A DNA stretch of 64,000 nucleotides from Temperatibacter marinus (GCF_031598375.1 NZ_CP123872.1:682001-746000), one strand, 5' to 3'; shown: positions 8,078-16,577, counted from the first letter of the stretch. Made by a program: numbers and translations. Notes: generated from the letters alone by a model not told the origin.

Positions 8078-8779
8078 ATGGGTATTTTTTCACGTCTTAG
8101 CGACATCATCAATTCAAACATCAATGCGATCTTAGACCGCGCGGAAGACCCGGATAAAATCATCCGTATGGTTATCCAAGAAATGGAAGACACGCTTGTA
8201 GAAGTTCGGTCATCTGCCGCACGCGCAATTGCAGATCAAAAAGATATTGAACGTAAACTTGTTCGTATTGAAGAAGCCAGCAGCGAATGGGAAACTAAAG
8301 CAGAGCTTGCTATCTCTAAAGGACGTGAAGACCTCGCCAAAGGCGCGCTGATGGAGAAAAACAAGCTTACTGAGATGGCCGACCATCTAAAAGGTGAGAT
8401 AGCCCATATTCAAGAAGCTCTGACACGCCATGAAGAAGACGTCGTGAAGCTGGATAAGAAATTGCGCGAAGCTCGAGCTAAAAAAGCAAGCTTAAAGACA
8501 CGCACAAAAACAGCGCAAAACACCGTAAAACTGAAGCGCAACATCTATGACACACGTATTGATGATGCTTTTGAGCGCTTCGATAAAGTCGAACGCCGCT
8601 TGGACCGCATCGAAGGGGAAGCTGAAGCAATGGAGATGGGCCGTGAAGGAAAATCTCTTGAACAGGAATTTGCTGATCTTGAAACCACCGACGAAGTAGA
8701 AGCAGAACTGGAAGCGCTTAAAGCCAAAGTGAACGGCACTAAAAAGTCTGAAAAAAAAGAAACTGAAGCTGCTGAATAA
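8078..8779 (+). CDS. pspA: Phage shock protein A (PspA/IM30 family)
   Basis: This 233-residue protein is almost wholly alpha-helical, with the conserved PspA opening MGIFSRLSDIINSNINAILDRAEDP whose first helix is amphipathic and binds stressed membrane. Long coiled-coil segments (about 25-145) follow, and a charged tail ends in KKSEKKETEAAE. PspA proteins polymerise on the inner membrane to maintain the proton-motive force and, when free, bind and inhibit PspF. The length is typical of the family (about 220-240). It is preceded by AAAGGAA and flanked by two strong RNA hairpins. Expression should follow the sigma-54 promoter at 7550. Confidence 0.95.
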   Translation: MGIFSRLSDIINSNINAILDRAEDPDKIIRMVIQEMEDTLVEVRSSAARAIADQKDIERKLVRIEEASSEWETKAELAISKGREDLAKGALMEKNKLTEMADHLKGEIAHIQEALTRHEEDVVKLDKKLREARAKKASLKTRTKTAQNTVKLKRNIYDTRIDDAFERFDKVERRLDRIEGEAEAMEMGREGKSLEQEFADLETTDEVEAELEALKAKVNGTKKSEKKETEAAE

Positions 8780-8802
8780 GAACCGATAAACAAGAAGCTC
8801 TG

Positions 8803-8825
8803 CCCGCGGATTTAAAATCCGCGGG
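8803..8825 (+). other. Hairpin between pspA and pspB
   Basis: CCCGCGGATT / AATCCGCGGG form a 10-base perfect stem with a 3-base loop, 24 bases behind the pspA stop and 27 bases before pspB. It has no T-run. As an internal operon hairpin it could stabilise pspA mRNA or lower downstream expression, giving excess PspA over PspB and PspC. Confidence 0.6.
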
Positions 8826-8852
8826 ACAACAAAGAGACCAAGGAGACCAACA

Positions 8853-9083
8853 ATGGAAGATGTATTTGTTATTTTAATACTGACGTGTGTCGTCCCTCTG
8901 TGGATCATTTTCCACTATATCACCAAATGGAAGCAAATGAAGGTGATGAGCCCAGATGATGAAAACACTTTTGGGGATATGCACCGCGTCGCAGAAAAGC
9001 TAGAGAATCGCATAAACACTTTAGAGCGTATCTTAGATTCAGAAAATCCAGGTTGGAGGAGTAAATATCATGACCATTCATAG
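8853..9083 (+). CDS. pspB: Phage shock protein B
   Basis: This 76-residue protein has one N-terminal membrane helix (about residues 4-24, VFVILILTCVVPLWIIFHYI) and a cytoplasmic amphipathic/coiled helix (45-63). This is the PspB layout, and PspB normally runs to about 75 residues. In the known system PspB works with PspC to relay inner-membrane stress to the PspA-PspF complex. The ATG follows AAGGAGA by 9 bases. Its 3' end overlaps pspC by 14 bases, which suggests translational coupling. Confidence 0.85.
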   Translation: MEDVFVILILTCVVPLWIIFHYITKWKQMKVMSPDDENTFGDMHRVAEKLENRINTLERILDSENPGWRSKYHDHS

Positions 9084-9456
9084 TCGGACACGCTTATATA
9101 AAGATATCCGAAATGCCAAGTGGATGGGTGTCTGTGCAGGGGTTGCTGATTACTTTGGAATGACAACCTCTTCAGTCAGGATCTTAACCTTCCTAGCCGT
9201 CTTCTTTTCAGGCATTTGGCCCGGTCTGGTTGTCTACGTCATTCTCGGATTTTGTCTAGAACCTAAACCTGAGGGTTTGTATGAGAATGAAAAGGAAGAA
9301 GAATTCTGGAGAGATACACGCAAAGCACCTGATTATAGTGCTGCTGATATGCGTCGCAGATTTCGTGATATTGAAAGAAGAACAAATGATATGGAGGCTT
9401 ACATGACTAGTAAACGGTACCGCTTAGACCGTGAATTAGAAAGCCTCAAAGACTAA
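9070..9456 (+). CDS. pspC: Phage shock protein C
   Basis: This 128-residue protein has a PspC domain (about 5-65): the basic lead RLYKDIRNAKWMGVCAGVADYFG followed by a hydrophobic hairpin or single long segment IRILTFLAVFFSGIWPGLVVYVILGF. A long charged C-terminal helix (75-128) follows. PspC is a polytopic inner-membrane sensor that, with PspB, frees PspF from PspA. The start is the ATG at 9070 behind GGAGGA, inside the pspB end. It is the last recognisable psp gene, and a GC-rich hairpin follows at 9468. Confidence 0.88.
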   Translation: MTIHSRTRLYKDIRNAKWMGVCAGVADYFGMTTSSVRILTFLAVFFSGIWPGLVVYVILGFCLEPKPEGLYENEKEEEFWRDTRKAPDYSAADMRRRFRDIERRTNDMEAYMTSKRYRLDRELESLKD

Positions 9457-9467
9457 CCTTATCCCCC

Positions 9468-9488
9468 AAGGGGCCTCAAGCCCCTTCC
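9468..9488 (+). terminator. Probable psp operon terminator
   Basis: The stem AAGGGGC / GCCCCTT with a 5-base loop is followed by a short pyrimidine stretch (CCTTC) rather than a clean T-run. It lies 12 bases behind the pspC stop and next to the converging GFA gene. Confidence 0.55.
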
Positions 9489-9496
9489 TTCTAGCG

Positions 9497-9874
9497 CTAG
9501 CGGATCGAGTCTACATTATCCTCCCAATTCCCGCCATCAAAAGGCTCGATCTGCACGCTATCTAAATCAAAATCCTCTAAACAGCCTGCATGAATTGAGT
9601 ATCCGTCCGGATGAGACCGCGGAATATAAAAACTTTTTATACCACATGCTTTACAGAAAAAATGCGAGGCAGTCTTGGTGTTGAACTGATAATTCTCAAG
9701 AGCCTCCTCCCCCTTCAAGAGTCGAAACTCATCGCGGCTTACAAAAAGGTGTAAATAGCCAGTTTTACGGCACATACTACAATTGCATTGAATAAGCTTC
9801 TCAACGTCCTCGACCATGACTTCAAATTTGACAGCCCCGCAGTGGCACCCCCCTGTATAAAGTTTTTCACTCAT
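9497..9874 (-). CDS. GFA-family zinc protein
   Basis: This 125-residue protein has the cysteine set of the GFA/CENP-V fold: Cys10 and Cys12 (GGCHCGAV), Cys30/32/35 (CNCSMC) and Cys74/77 (CKACG), which hold two zinc ions. The family includes enzymes once described as glutathione-dependent formaldehyde-activating, but most members have no proven reaction. It is cytoplasmic with no signal peptide. Its start overlaps the end of the racemase gene by 8 bases, so the two are probably one transcript. The substrate is unknown. Confidence 0.82.
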   Translation of the reverse strand: MSEKLYTGGCHCGAVKFEVMVEDVEKLIQCNCSMCRKTGYLHLFVSRDEFRLLKGEEALENYQFNTKTASHFFCKACGIKSFYIPRSHPDGYSIHAGCLEDFDLDSVQIEPFDGGNWEDNVDSIR

Positions 9875-10964
9875 TCTCTAATTCCTTTAAGATGTCCTCA
9901 CTATGTTGACCTGGATTTGGAAAAGCATTTGGCTGCTGTCTGCCACTCGATTGAAATCGGGGTGCCGCCACAGCTTGTTGCAAATTCGCCGATGTGTCGT
10001 AGATCCTTCTTGCTTTCATATGGGGATGATCCTTCGCCTCTGAAAGAGTCAAAACGGGAGCGAAACATGCATTACTAAAATGCAATTTTTCAACCCATTC
10101 ATCCCGTGTCTTTGTCTTAAACAATGCTGTTAATTTTTCAGCCTGATCTGCCCATTTGGTCATATTCATTTGATCTAAAAAGTCCGAATCCATGTCAAGA
10201 TCTAGCAAAGATAAAAGCTCTCCATAGAATTGGGGCTCAAGGGGACCTAGAGTTACGAAATGATTGTCCGATGTGGCATAAGCATTATACCAATGAGGTC
10301 CGTCCAAAAGACTGACCTCCCGCTTGTCCAGCGCCATCATGCCACTTGGCACGATATCTAATACTAAATTCATCATATGGGAAAGACCATCTATCATGGC
10401 GGCATCAATGATATCCCCTTGACCAGTTTCCTTTGCTTTCAATAAGGCCGAGAGCATTCCAATCATTAAATAATGCGCGCCTCCAGCGATATCTGCCAGC
10501 AAGGTTGGTGTGGGGAGAGGCTTCTCGCCCGCAGCGCCTGTGTAAAATAAAGCGCCCGTAATTGCAGCATAATTTATATCGTGTCCCGCATAGTCAGCCA
10601 GAGGTCCATCTTGACCCCAGCCCGTGAGACGTCCATAAACAAGCTTAGGGTTTAGGCCTTGCATCTCTTCAGGACCAAGACCTAAGCGTTCCATCACTCC
10701 AGGTCTATTGCCTTCAAAAACGCCGTCCGCAGACGCTATAAGATTTTTAGCGACTTCCAGGTCCTTCGATTTTTTCAAGTCTAAGACGATTGACCTCTTG
10801 CCCCGTCTCGTGATTCCCCCAGCAGCCGGTAGCATTGCATGTGGACGCTCAATCACAATCACATCAGCTCCTAAGTCTGCAAAATGCATTCCACAAAAAG
10901 GGCCAGGCCCAATGCCTTGAAATTCAACGATTTTCAATCCAGCAAGAGGTAAATTTTTACTCAT
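9867..10964 (-). CDS. Alpha-methylacyl-CoA racemase (CaiB/BaiF family)
   Basis: This 365-residue class III CoA-transferase-fold protein starts at the ATG on 10964, behind GAAGGACGG. Three residues match the racemase catalytic set at the right spacing: His128 (AGHDINY), Asp158 (LADIAGG) and Glu243 (PLEPQFY), corresponding to His126/Asp156/Glu241 of the mycobacterial enzyme. This favours alpha-methylacyl-CoA racemase over a CoA transferase. Such enzymes interconvert (R)- and (S)-2-methylacyl-CoA so branched fatty acids or isoprenoid chains can enter beta-oxidation. It follows recR on the same strand and overlaps the GFA gene. No other beta-oxidation gene is adjacent. Confidence 0.87.
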   Translation of the reverse strand: MSKNLPLAGLKIVEFQGIGPGPFCGMHFADLGADVIVIERPHAMLPAAGGITRRGKRSIVLDLKKSKDLEVAKNLIASADGVFEGNRPGVMERLGLGPEEMQGLNPKLVYGRLTGWGQDGPLADYAGHDINYAAITGALFYTGAAGEKPLPTPTLLADIAGGAHYLMIGMLSALLKAKETGQGDIIDAAMIDGLSHMMNLVLDIVPSGMMALDKREVSLLDGPHWYNAYATSDNHFVTLGPLEPQFYGELLSLLDLDMDSDFLDQMNMTKWADQAEKLTALFKTKTRDEWVEKLHFSNACFAPVLTLSEAKDHPHMKARRIYDTSANLQQAVAAPRFQSSGRQQPNAFPNPGQHSEDILKELENE

Positions 10965-11001
10965 ACGTCCGTCCTTCAGTGAGAAGTTTATTGCGAAGAA
11001 T

Positions 11002-11610
11002 TCACTCAATAGAATTTCTGGCACGCATGGCAGCCATTAATGTACCATCATCCAAGTAATCTAGTTCTCCCCCAACAGGAAGGCCATGTGCCAGAGCTGT
11101 AATTTTAACCTGCTCAAATTCTGAAAGTCGATCGCTGATATAATGGCTGGTCGTCTGCCCGTCGACAGTCGCATTCAGTGCAAGAATGACTTCCTTTATG
11201 GTGCCTGATTCAATCCGTTCCATCAAGCTTGAGATATTCAACTGATCCGGCCCGACGCCGTCCAGTGCAGACAAGGTGCCCCCGAGAACATGGTATAACC
11301 CTTTATACCCTTCACTGCGGTCCAATGCCCAAAGGTCTGCGACCTCTTCTACGATGCATAGAGTAGAGCTATCCCGGCGCACATCTTCGCAGACATGGCA
11401 AGGATTATGCGTATCCAAATTCCCGCATATTTCGCACTCTCCCACTGTTTCTGCAACGGCTTCTAATCGTTCTGCAAGTGGTGTCATCAGGCTTTCTTTT
11501 TTCTTCAACATCATCAGCACAGCCCGACGCGCTGATCGAGGGCCTAGACCTGGAACTTTTGCGAGGACCTGAATGAGACGGTCGATATCTGAAGAATGGG
11601 ATTTTGGCAT
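11002..11610 (-). CDS. recR: Recombination mediator RecR
   Basis: This 202-residue protein starts at the ATG on 11610, one base after the ybaB stop. A helix-hairpin-helix motif ([11 protein letters not shown], about 19-29), a C4 zinc finger (Cys59, 62, 71, 74) and a Toprim domain ([15 protein letters not shown], about 85-100) are in the family order. RecR works with RecF/RecO to load RecA on gapped DNA. The dnaX-ybaB-recR order is widely conserved. An in-frame upstream GTG would overlap ybaB and make the protein longer than the family. Confidence 0.95.
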   Translation of the reverse strand: MPKSHSSDIDRLIQVLAKVPGLGPRSARRAVLMMLKKKESLMTPLAERLEAVAETVGECEICGNLDTHNPCHVCEDVRRDSSTLCIVEEVADLWALDRSEGYKGLYHVLGGTLSALDGVGPDQLNISSLMERIESGTIKEVILALNATVDGQTTSHYISDRLSEFEQVKITALAHGLPVGGELDYLDDGTLMAAMRARNSIE

Positions 11611-11611
11611 C

Positions 11612-11935
11612 TTAGAAAGGCATTTTAAATCCGTCAGGCATTGGAATTCCACCTGTCAGATCTTTCATGTTATCGGCCTGCATGGCTTCTACCTTACTAC
11701 GCGCATCTGCATGAGCAGCAAGAATGAGATCTTCAACAACCTCTTTCTCTTCTGCGGTGAATAGGCTTGGATCTATTGAGAGAGCTTTCATCTCTCCTTT
11801 GCCGTTAAGGGTCACATTCACCAGTCCAGCACCCGAAGATCCCTCTACAGACTGATTTTCCATCTCTGCCTGCATGGACTGCATTTTTTCTTGCATTTCT
11901 TGTGCTTTTTTCAGCATTCCTGAAAGGTTTTTCAT
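11612..11935 (-). CDS. ybaB: YbaB/EbfC nucleoid-associated protein
   Basis: This 107-residue protein has the YbaB pattern: an N-terminal helix rich in Met, Gln and Lys ([19 protein letters not shown]), a central beta-sheet ([24 protein letters not shown]) and the C-terminal [13 protein letters not shown]. The family forms DNA-binding dimers. It lies 11 bases behind dnaX and 1 base ahead of recR in one transcript. Confidence 0.93.
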   Translation of the reverse strand: MKNLSGMLKKAQEMQEKMQSMQAEMENQSVEGSSGAGLVNVTLNGKGEMKALSIDPSLFTAEEKEVVEDLILAAHADARSKVEAMQADNMKDLTGGIPMPDGFKMPF

Positions 11936-11946
11936 TCCTTTATCCT

Positions 11947-13749
11947 TTACTCAAAATCAAAATCTGCCAGTTCATTGTCGCCGTCAGCACCCTCTGTGAA
12001 ATCTTGCATCTCTAAGAGCATCGCCTCAGGGTCTCCAGAAAGGACTTCATCCATTTTCTTTTCTCGTACAGCCAAGAGTTCGGCTTCAGGGAAATGGATC
12101 AACAGTTCTTTCACAATTGGTTCTTTCATCGCCGCGGCTTTTCGCGCCTGATCAATATTTATTTCTTTTTGGCGAACTGAAATTTGGCCTTCTGCTTTAC
12201 TTACAGTAACCAACCAGTCCTGTCCTGTCCAAAGCTGAAGACATCGTTTGACCCGCATAATCAAATCAACCGGCGCTTTAGGCGTCGGATTAATTTCTAA
12301 CTTTCCTGGACTAAAGTGCACGAGAGACACCAGATCTGAGAGGGCAACGCCCAGAGCACTTTCCTTTTCCTGATGGAAAAGATCAATCAATTTTTCAAAG
12401 GAGACTGGCATAGGATGTTTGGCATACTCTCCTGCGTCCGTAGTCTGTGGTTTCATTGCAACTACATCTGCTGATCTCAGCTGTGCCGTGGGTGATTGCA
12501 TCGATGAAGAATTGGCTTGAGGGCCTGCAGAAGCTGATGATCCTGCGGATCCGCCCGTGCTCCTCAGACCCACACTGCCCCCTGATTGAGCGGATGCTTG
12601 TACTTTTTTCACAAGGTCAGACGGCGCGGGCAAATTGGCCGCATAACTCAATCTAATCAACACCATCTCAGCCGCAGCGATAGGACTTGGAGCAGAACGG
12701 GTTTCTACAAGCCCTTTCATCAACATTTGCCAGGCTCGTGTTAGCACTGGCATAGCCAATTTTTCAGAAAGTTCTCTTCCCTGAACTGCTTCTGCTTCAC
12801 TGGTCAACGAATCTGCCCCTGTTTCAGGCGTGACCTTCAAGCGGGTTAACCAGTGGGTTACTTCTAACAAATCATTAATCACAACGACGGGATCTGCACC
12901 GCTGTCATATTGCCGTCGCAGCGTTGTCAATGCTTCCCCAACAGAGCCCTTCATGACCTGTTCAAAAAGATCAATGACTTGTGCTCTGTCTGCCAGGCCC
13001 AGCATATCACGAACTTGTTGTTCAGAAATTTTTCCCGCTGTATGGGCAATTGCCTGGTCTAAAAGAGAGAGACTATCACGCACAGATCCTTCTGCTGCAC
13101 GAGCAATTAATTTCAGCGCATCTTCGTCGGCCTCACAGTCTTCCTTTTGGATAATCGATGCGAGATGAGAGACTAAAGTCTGGGCTTCAATTCGTTTCAA
13201 ATCAAATCGTTGACACCGCGAGACTACCGTCACAGGTAATTTGCGTATCTCAGTGGTTGCAAAGATAAATTTTACATGCTCTGGCGGTTCTTCAAGAGTT
13301 TTCAATAAGGCATTAAATGCGTTCTTAGAAAGCATATGCACCTCATCAATGATATATATTTTATACCGCGCAGAGACGGGGGCATACCGTACACTCTCAA
13401 TAATTTCACGGATATCATCGACCCCTGTGCGTGAAGCAGCATCCATCTCGAGGACATCCACATGTCGACTTTCTGTAATACTCGTACAAGCGTCACAAGT
13501 TCCACATGGTTCAATGGTAGGACCGTCAGTGGAAAGGCAATTTAAGCCTTTAGCAATAATGCGTGCCGTTGTGGTTTTCCCTACTCCTCTCACGCCTGTC
13601 ATGATGAAAGCATGGGCTAACCTTCCTGTATCAATCGCATTTGAAAGGGTGCGAACCATGGCCTCTTGTCCAATAAGTTCATTGAAATTACTGGGCCGGT
13701 ATTTTCGCGCTAAAACGCGATATTCCTGAGAGTGCTCTGCAGTTGACAT
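11947..13749 (-). CDS. dnaX: DNA polymerase III tau/gamma subunit
   Basis: This 600-residue clamp-loader ATPase has Walker A GVRGVGKT at 52-59, the zinc module with Cys pairs in CGTCDAC (about 80), Walker B IIDEVHML and the sensor-1 SRC motif. A Ser/Gly/Ala-rich linker (about 385-430) leads into a tau-specific C-terminal domain. It assembles the clamp loader and couples polymerase to helicase. The ATG at 13749 was chosen; a GTG 12 bases upstream is a possible alternative. It is transcribed after the SRP RNA and ahead of ybaB and recR. No convincing gamma frameshift signal was found. Confidence 0.94.
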   Translation of the reverse strand: MSTAEHSQEYRVLARKYRPSNFNELIGQEAMVRTLSNAIDTGRLAHAFIMTGVRGVGKTTTARIIAKGLNCLSTDGPTIEPCGTCDACTSITESRHVDVLEMDAASRTGVDDIREIIESVRYAPVSARYKIYIIDEVHMLSKNAFNALLKTLEEPPEHVKFIFATTEIRKLPVTVVSRCQRFDLKRIEAQTLVSHLASIIQKEDCEADEDALKLIARAAEGSVRDSLSLLDQAIAHTAGKISEQQVRDMLGLADRAQVIDLFEQVMKGSVGEALTTLRRQYDSGADPVVVINDLLEVTHWLTRLKVTPETGADSLTSEAEAVQGRELSEKLAMPVLTRAWQMLMKGLVETRSAPSPIAAAEMVLIRLSYAANLPAPSDLVKKVQASAQSGGSVGLRSTGGSAGSSASAGPQANSSSMQSPTAQLRSADVVAMKPQTTDAGEYAKHPMPVSFEKLIDLFHQEKESALGVALSDLVSLVHFSPGKLEINPTPKAPVDLIMRVKRCLQLWTGQDWLVTVSKAEGQISVRQKEINIDQARKAAAMKEPIVKELLIHFPEAELLAVREKKMDEVLSGDPEAMLLEMQDFTEGADGDNELADFDFE

Positions 13750-13917
13750 ATTGTTTCCCACTTACCTGAAATTCTTCCTTTTATGACTAGCAGAAGCCAG
13801 CCTGATGGAAAAGGGGGAATGTGATAAAATTATGCAATTAGGCACTTCGCGTTGGCTTCAACCGTTTGCCTTATCTTAAGTCTAAGGCTCAATCGAAATG
13901 AGAGAAAAGCGGGTAAG

Positions 13918-14015
13918 AAAAAGAGGAGAAGACTGATGACCCGCCCCGGGCTCGTTACGGCTGCTTCCTTTCGGACCTGACCGAATTGGCGAGTGGCACG
14001 TCCACCAGCCTCCTG
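13918..14015 (-). ncRNA. ffs: Signal recognition particle RNA, small bacterial type (4.5S)
   Basis: The minus strand contains the invariant SRP domain IV core GGTCAGGTCCGAAAGGAAGC (about 13980-13961). It is closed by paired flanks: AGGAG-GCUGGUG at the 5' end with CAUCAGUC...CUCCU at the 3' end. A U-rich tail (13922-13918) follows as a terminator. The length is about 98 bases, like other alphaproteobacterial 4.5S RNAs. It binds Ffh to guide nascent membrane proteins to FtsY/SecYEG. The position just upstream of dnaX is the usual one in this class. The 5' end is inferred from the promoter and may be a few bases off. Confidence 0.95.
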
Positions 14016-14020
14016 CGGGC

Positions 14021-14049
14021 TATATAGAGACTTTCTTTTAGCCCTGCAA
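14021..14049 (-). promoter_or_regulatory. Sigma-70-type promoter of the SRP RNA
   Basis: On the minus strand, TTGCAG (14049-14044) and TATATA (14026-14021) are separated by exactly 17 bases and end about 6 bases before the inferred 5' end of the SRP RNA. Confidence 0.75.
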
Positions 14050-14091
14050 GGGGGTAAGCTCACAAAAATCAAGAAAAAGAGGCTAAAATTT

Positions 14092-15012
14092 ATGTCAGAC
14101 CTGTTAAATGCGAACCAAATTCACATCATGTTCGCAGGAAACCCACTAAATCGTATGGATAACTATCGTCCAGACAGTCAACTTGATGAAAAATGGCGCA
14201 GCCACCCTGATTCGAAAATCATTCTGACGTGGCGTGATAAAGTCGCTATTACCTCAGACTATAAAATAAAATGGCATTCAAAGGCTGATCTGCAAACCTA
14301 TGAACACGAACAGGCTGTCTTTCTAGGGATGGACCAGAATGACACACCATATTATGCAACTGCTTTAGTTGAAGAGAATGACGCTATTAAATTCAAGGAT
14401 CTGCGCAGCTTGGCATTTAATGCAACCGCTGGCGATGAAGAACTTGCTATGGCCGCGCAAGGAAAAAGCATGCTAGATTGGCATAGAAGTCATGCATATT
14501 GTGGGAAATGCGGCGAACAATCTACCATGCGCAAAATGGGATATGAACGAAAATGCAGTGCGTGCGATTCAAGTCATTTCCCTCGTACAGATCCTGTTGT
14601 TATCATGCTTGGAGTTCATCTTGAAACAGATAGTATTCTCGTTGGCCGGCCCCATAACCTGTTTGAAGGGGTCTATACTGCGCTTGCAGGCTTCATGGAA
14701 CCTGGGGAATCCATTGAAGAAGCCACGGCCAGAGAATTGCATGAAGAAGCCGGTGTAAAGGTTACTAAAGTGCATTATGTAGCCAGTCAACCTTGGCCCT
14801 ACCCTTCGACACTCATGATTGGTTGTATTGCTGAAATCGAAAGCAAGGATTTAGAGATAGACCATGAAGAATTAGATGATGCGCGCTGGTTTAGTCGCAA
14901 AGAAGCTCAAGAAATCATGGATGGAAAAAAGGAAAATCTCATGTTTCCTCCCCCCCTTGCGATTGCCCGTCAGTTGTTAGAATTTTGGTTATCAAGCAAA
15001 TCGTCAATATGA
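14092..15012 (+). CDS. nudC: NAD+ diphosphatase / NAD-cap hydrolase NudC
   Basis: This 306-residue protein has a zinc ribbon (Cys137, 140, 155, 158) followed by a Nudix domain. The Nudix box is complete: GFMEPGESIEEATARELHEE then AG. The NudC-specific SQPWPYPSTLM motif lies behind it. The family splits NAD(H) into NMN and AMP and removes NAD caps from RNA. The ATG at 14092 follows AAGAGG; an upstream in-frame extension would run into the SRP RNA gene and its promoter. The last 43 bases overlap the converging pterin dehydratase gene. Confidence 0.93.
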   Translation: MSDLLNANQIHIMFAGNPLNRMDNYRPDSQLDEKWRSHPDSKIILTWRDKVAITSDYKIKWHSKADLQTYEHEQAVFLGMDQNDTPYYATALVEENDAIKFKDLRSLAFNATAGDEELAMAAQGKSMLDWHRSHAYCGKCGEQSTMRKMGYERKCSACDSSHFPRTDPVVIMLGVHLETDSILVGRPHNLFEGVYTALAGFMEPGESIEEATARELHEEAGVKVTKVHYVASQPWPYPSTLMIGCIAEIESKDLEIDHEELDDARWFSRKEAQEIMDGKKENLMFPPPLAIARQLLEFWLSSKSSI

Positions 15013-15281
15013 TGCGCAAGGGCGAAATCAAGCTCGCTCAGCCCCCCACTGTCATGAGTGGTTAAGCTGATATGCACTCGATTATAGACATTGGACCAAT
15101 TCGGATGATGGTCCAAAGCCTCCGCCTTTTCCGCTACTTTATTCATGAATGCCCATGCTGCTCTAAAATCTTTAAAAGCTAATTCTCGCTCAATAAACTG
15201 TTTACAATCACTGAGGGTCCAGCCTTTTAAATGTTGTAAATTTAACACAACACTGCCTTCAGATAGTTTCGCTCTACTCAT
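14970..15281 (-). CDS. phhB: Pterin-4a-carbinolamine dehydratase
   Basis: This 103-residue protein carries the PCD motif region FKDFRAAWAFMNKVAEKAEALDHHPNW, with the active-site His pair (DHHPNW) and a downstream His in NRVHISLTTHD. It dehydrates 4a-hydroxytetrahydropterin during aromatic-amino-acid hydroxylation. No phenylalanine hydroxylase is in the window. Its 3' end overlaps nudC tail-to-tail by 43 bases. Confidence 0.9.
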   Translation of the reverse strand: MSRAKLSEGSVVLNLQHLKGWTLSDCKQFIERELAFKDFRAAWAFMNKVAEKAEALDHHPNWSNVYNRVHISLTTHDSGGLSELDFALAHHIDDLLDNQNSNN

Positions 15282-15322
15282 TCATAACTTCCTTTCAACA
15301 CTTGCCCTTTGGTACACGTGAC

Positions 15323-16027
15323 TTAGCCTTTTAGCACTTCATCAACCCAATGAGGTACTAGCTCCCCCGCAGGGCCAAATCTATTTTCTGTGAACATATG
15401 CGATCCCTGACTCTGTTCTAAGTTCAGCTCTAATCTCTCTGCATAGCCTGCCTCTGCAACGGTTTGGACAAACCCAGCAGCGGGATATACATGGCCACTG
15501 GTTCCGATGGAAACAAAGAGATCACAGCTTCCAAGCGCCGTATATATTGTTTCCAAATGCTTCGGCATTTCACCGAACCAAACAATATCTGGACGCAGTG
15601 CCGGTGCAGCACCACACCCTGGACAGGCTGTCTCTTGTGAACAAGCTTTCAGCCATCGATGACTGGTATGGCACTTTAGACAGCGGACTTTTCGCAACTC
15701 ACCATGCATATGAAGTACGTCTGTAGCGCCTGCTTGGGTGAGTAAATCATCAACATTTTGAGTTACCAGCGTCACTGTCCCTTCAAATGCCAATTGTAAT
15801 TTGGCAAGTGCACGGTGAGCGGCACCCGGTTCGACAGCCTCAAGCTGTACTCGTCTCTCACTATAGAAGCGTTGAACCAAATCAGGGTCCTGATGAAAGG
15901 CTTCAGGCGTTGCTACATCTTCGACGCGGTGCTCTTCCCACAACCCGTTATTATCCCGAAAAGTTCTAAGACCACTTTCTGCTGAAAGACCAGCGCCTGA
16001 CAAGATTACAATATGCTTATATTTCAT
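15323..16027 (-). CDS. cobB: Sir2-family NAD-dependent deacylase (CobB-like)
   Basis: This 234-residue sirtuin starts at the ATG on 16027, 7 bases from AGAGG. The NAD-binding GAGLSAESGLRTFRD, the QNVDDLL motif, the catalytic His in LHMHGELRKV and a four-Cys zinc site (CLKCH...CPGCG) are all present. FYSERRVQL supplies a Tyr-x-x-Arg pair like that in class III sirtuins (E. coli CobB, SIRT5), which bind acidic acyl groups. It should therefore remove succinyl/malonyl as well as acetyl groups from lysines. It is divergent from the LMW phosphatase gene. Confidence 0.92.
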   Translation of the reverse strand: MKYKHIVILSGAGLSAESGLRTFRDNNGLWEEHRVEDVATPEAFHQDPDLVQRFYSERRVQLEAVEPGAAHRALAKLQLAFEGTVTLVTQNVDDLLTQAGATDVLHMHGELRKVRCLKCHTSHRWLKACSQETACPGCGAAPALRPDIVWFGEMPKHLETIYTALGSCDLFVSIGTSGHVYPAAGFVQTVAEAGYAERLELNLEQSQGSHMFTENRFGPAGELVPHWVDEVLKG

Positions 16028-16103
16028 CTTCACACCTCTAAAATCTTCCTCTATACTCCCTTTCAGGGGTGATTATAGGATAAAGTTGGGCTGGAGGAAA
16101 CAC

Positions 16104-16577
16104 GTGGTTTCTATTCTCTTTGTATGTATGGGCAATATCTGTCGTTCCCCTATCGCTGAAGGTGTTTTTCGTGCCTTAGCAGAAGAACGCGGCCTGAGTG
16201 AGGCTCTCCATATCGATAGCGCTGGTACGACAAATTATCATGCTGGCGATAAACCAGATCCGCGTTCCATTGCTGTTTGTAAAGCTGAGAAAATTGATAT
16301 TTCAGGTCAACGATCTCGTGGCGTTACAAAAGATGATTTTGAAAATTTTGATTTAATTGTTGTAATGGACCGTACCAACGAAGCAAATTTACTTAAGCGG
16401 TGTCCAGAAGACTATCGCGAAAAAATTCAGCTTTTTTTACCCTATATTCCAAATAGTCCCTTGAAAGAAATGCCTGATCCTTATTATGGTAGAGATGAGG
16501 ATTTTGAAAAATGTCTCTCCATCGCTCAAAAAGCGGCGCAGGGTCTCATGGATATAGTCGAGCCTCATCTGATATAG
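16104..16577 (+). CDS. Low-molecular-weight protein-tyrosine phosphatase family
   Basis: This 157-residue protein starts at a GTG (16104), 5 bases from GGAGGA. The signature loop is VCMGNICRS with Cys8 and Arg14. The general acid lies in DPYYG near residue 128. Besides phosphotyrosine, some family members remove phosphate from ribulosamine-5-phosphates on glycated protein. The next gene, 14 bases downstream, is a fructosamine-kinase homologue, which makes this second role likely here. Most residues expected for activity are intact. Confidence 0.92.
   Translation: MVSILFVCMGNICRSPIAEGVFRALAEERGLSEALHIDSAGTTNYHAGDKPDPRSIAVCKAEKIDISGQRSRGVTKDDFENFDLIVVMDRTNEANLLKRCPEDYREKIQLFLPYIPNSPLKEMPDPYYGRDEDFEKCLSIAQKAAQGLMDIVEPHLI

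Noticed and set aside
8492-8908. Open frames opposite pspA and pspB on the minus strand
   Set aside because: Low-complexity Phe/Ser products from the complement of charged coiled-coil coding sequence. No independent signal supports them.
12604-12609. A run of six A on the dnaX coding strand at the linker, as a signal for making the shorter gamma subunit
   Set aside because: It reads GTG AAA AAA GTA, which is not the X-XXY-YYZ heptamer in the zero frame, and the -1 frame stays open for dozens of codons. A +1 shift would stop after about 12 codons, but six A is too short to support slippage.
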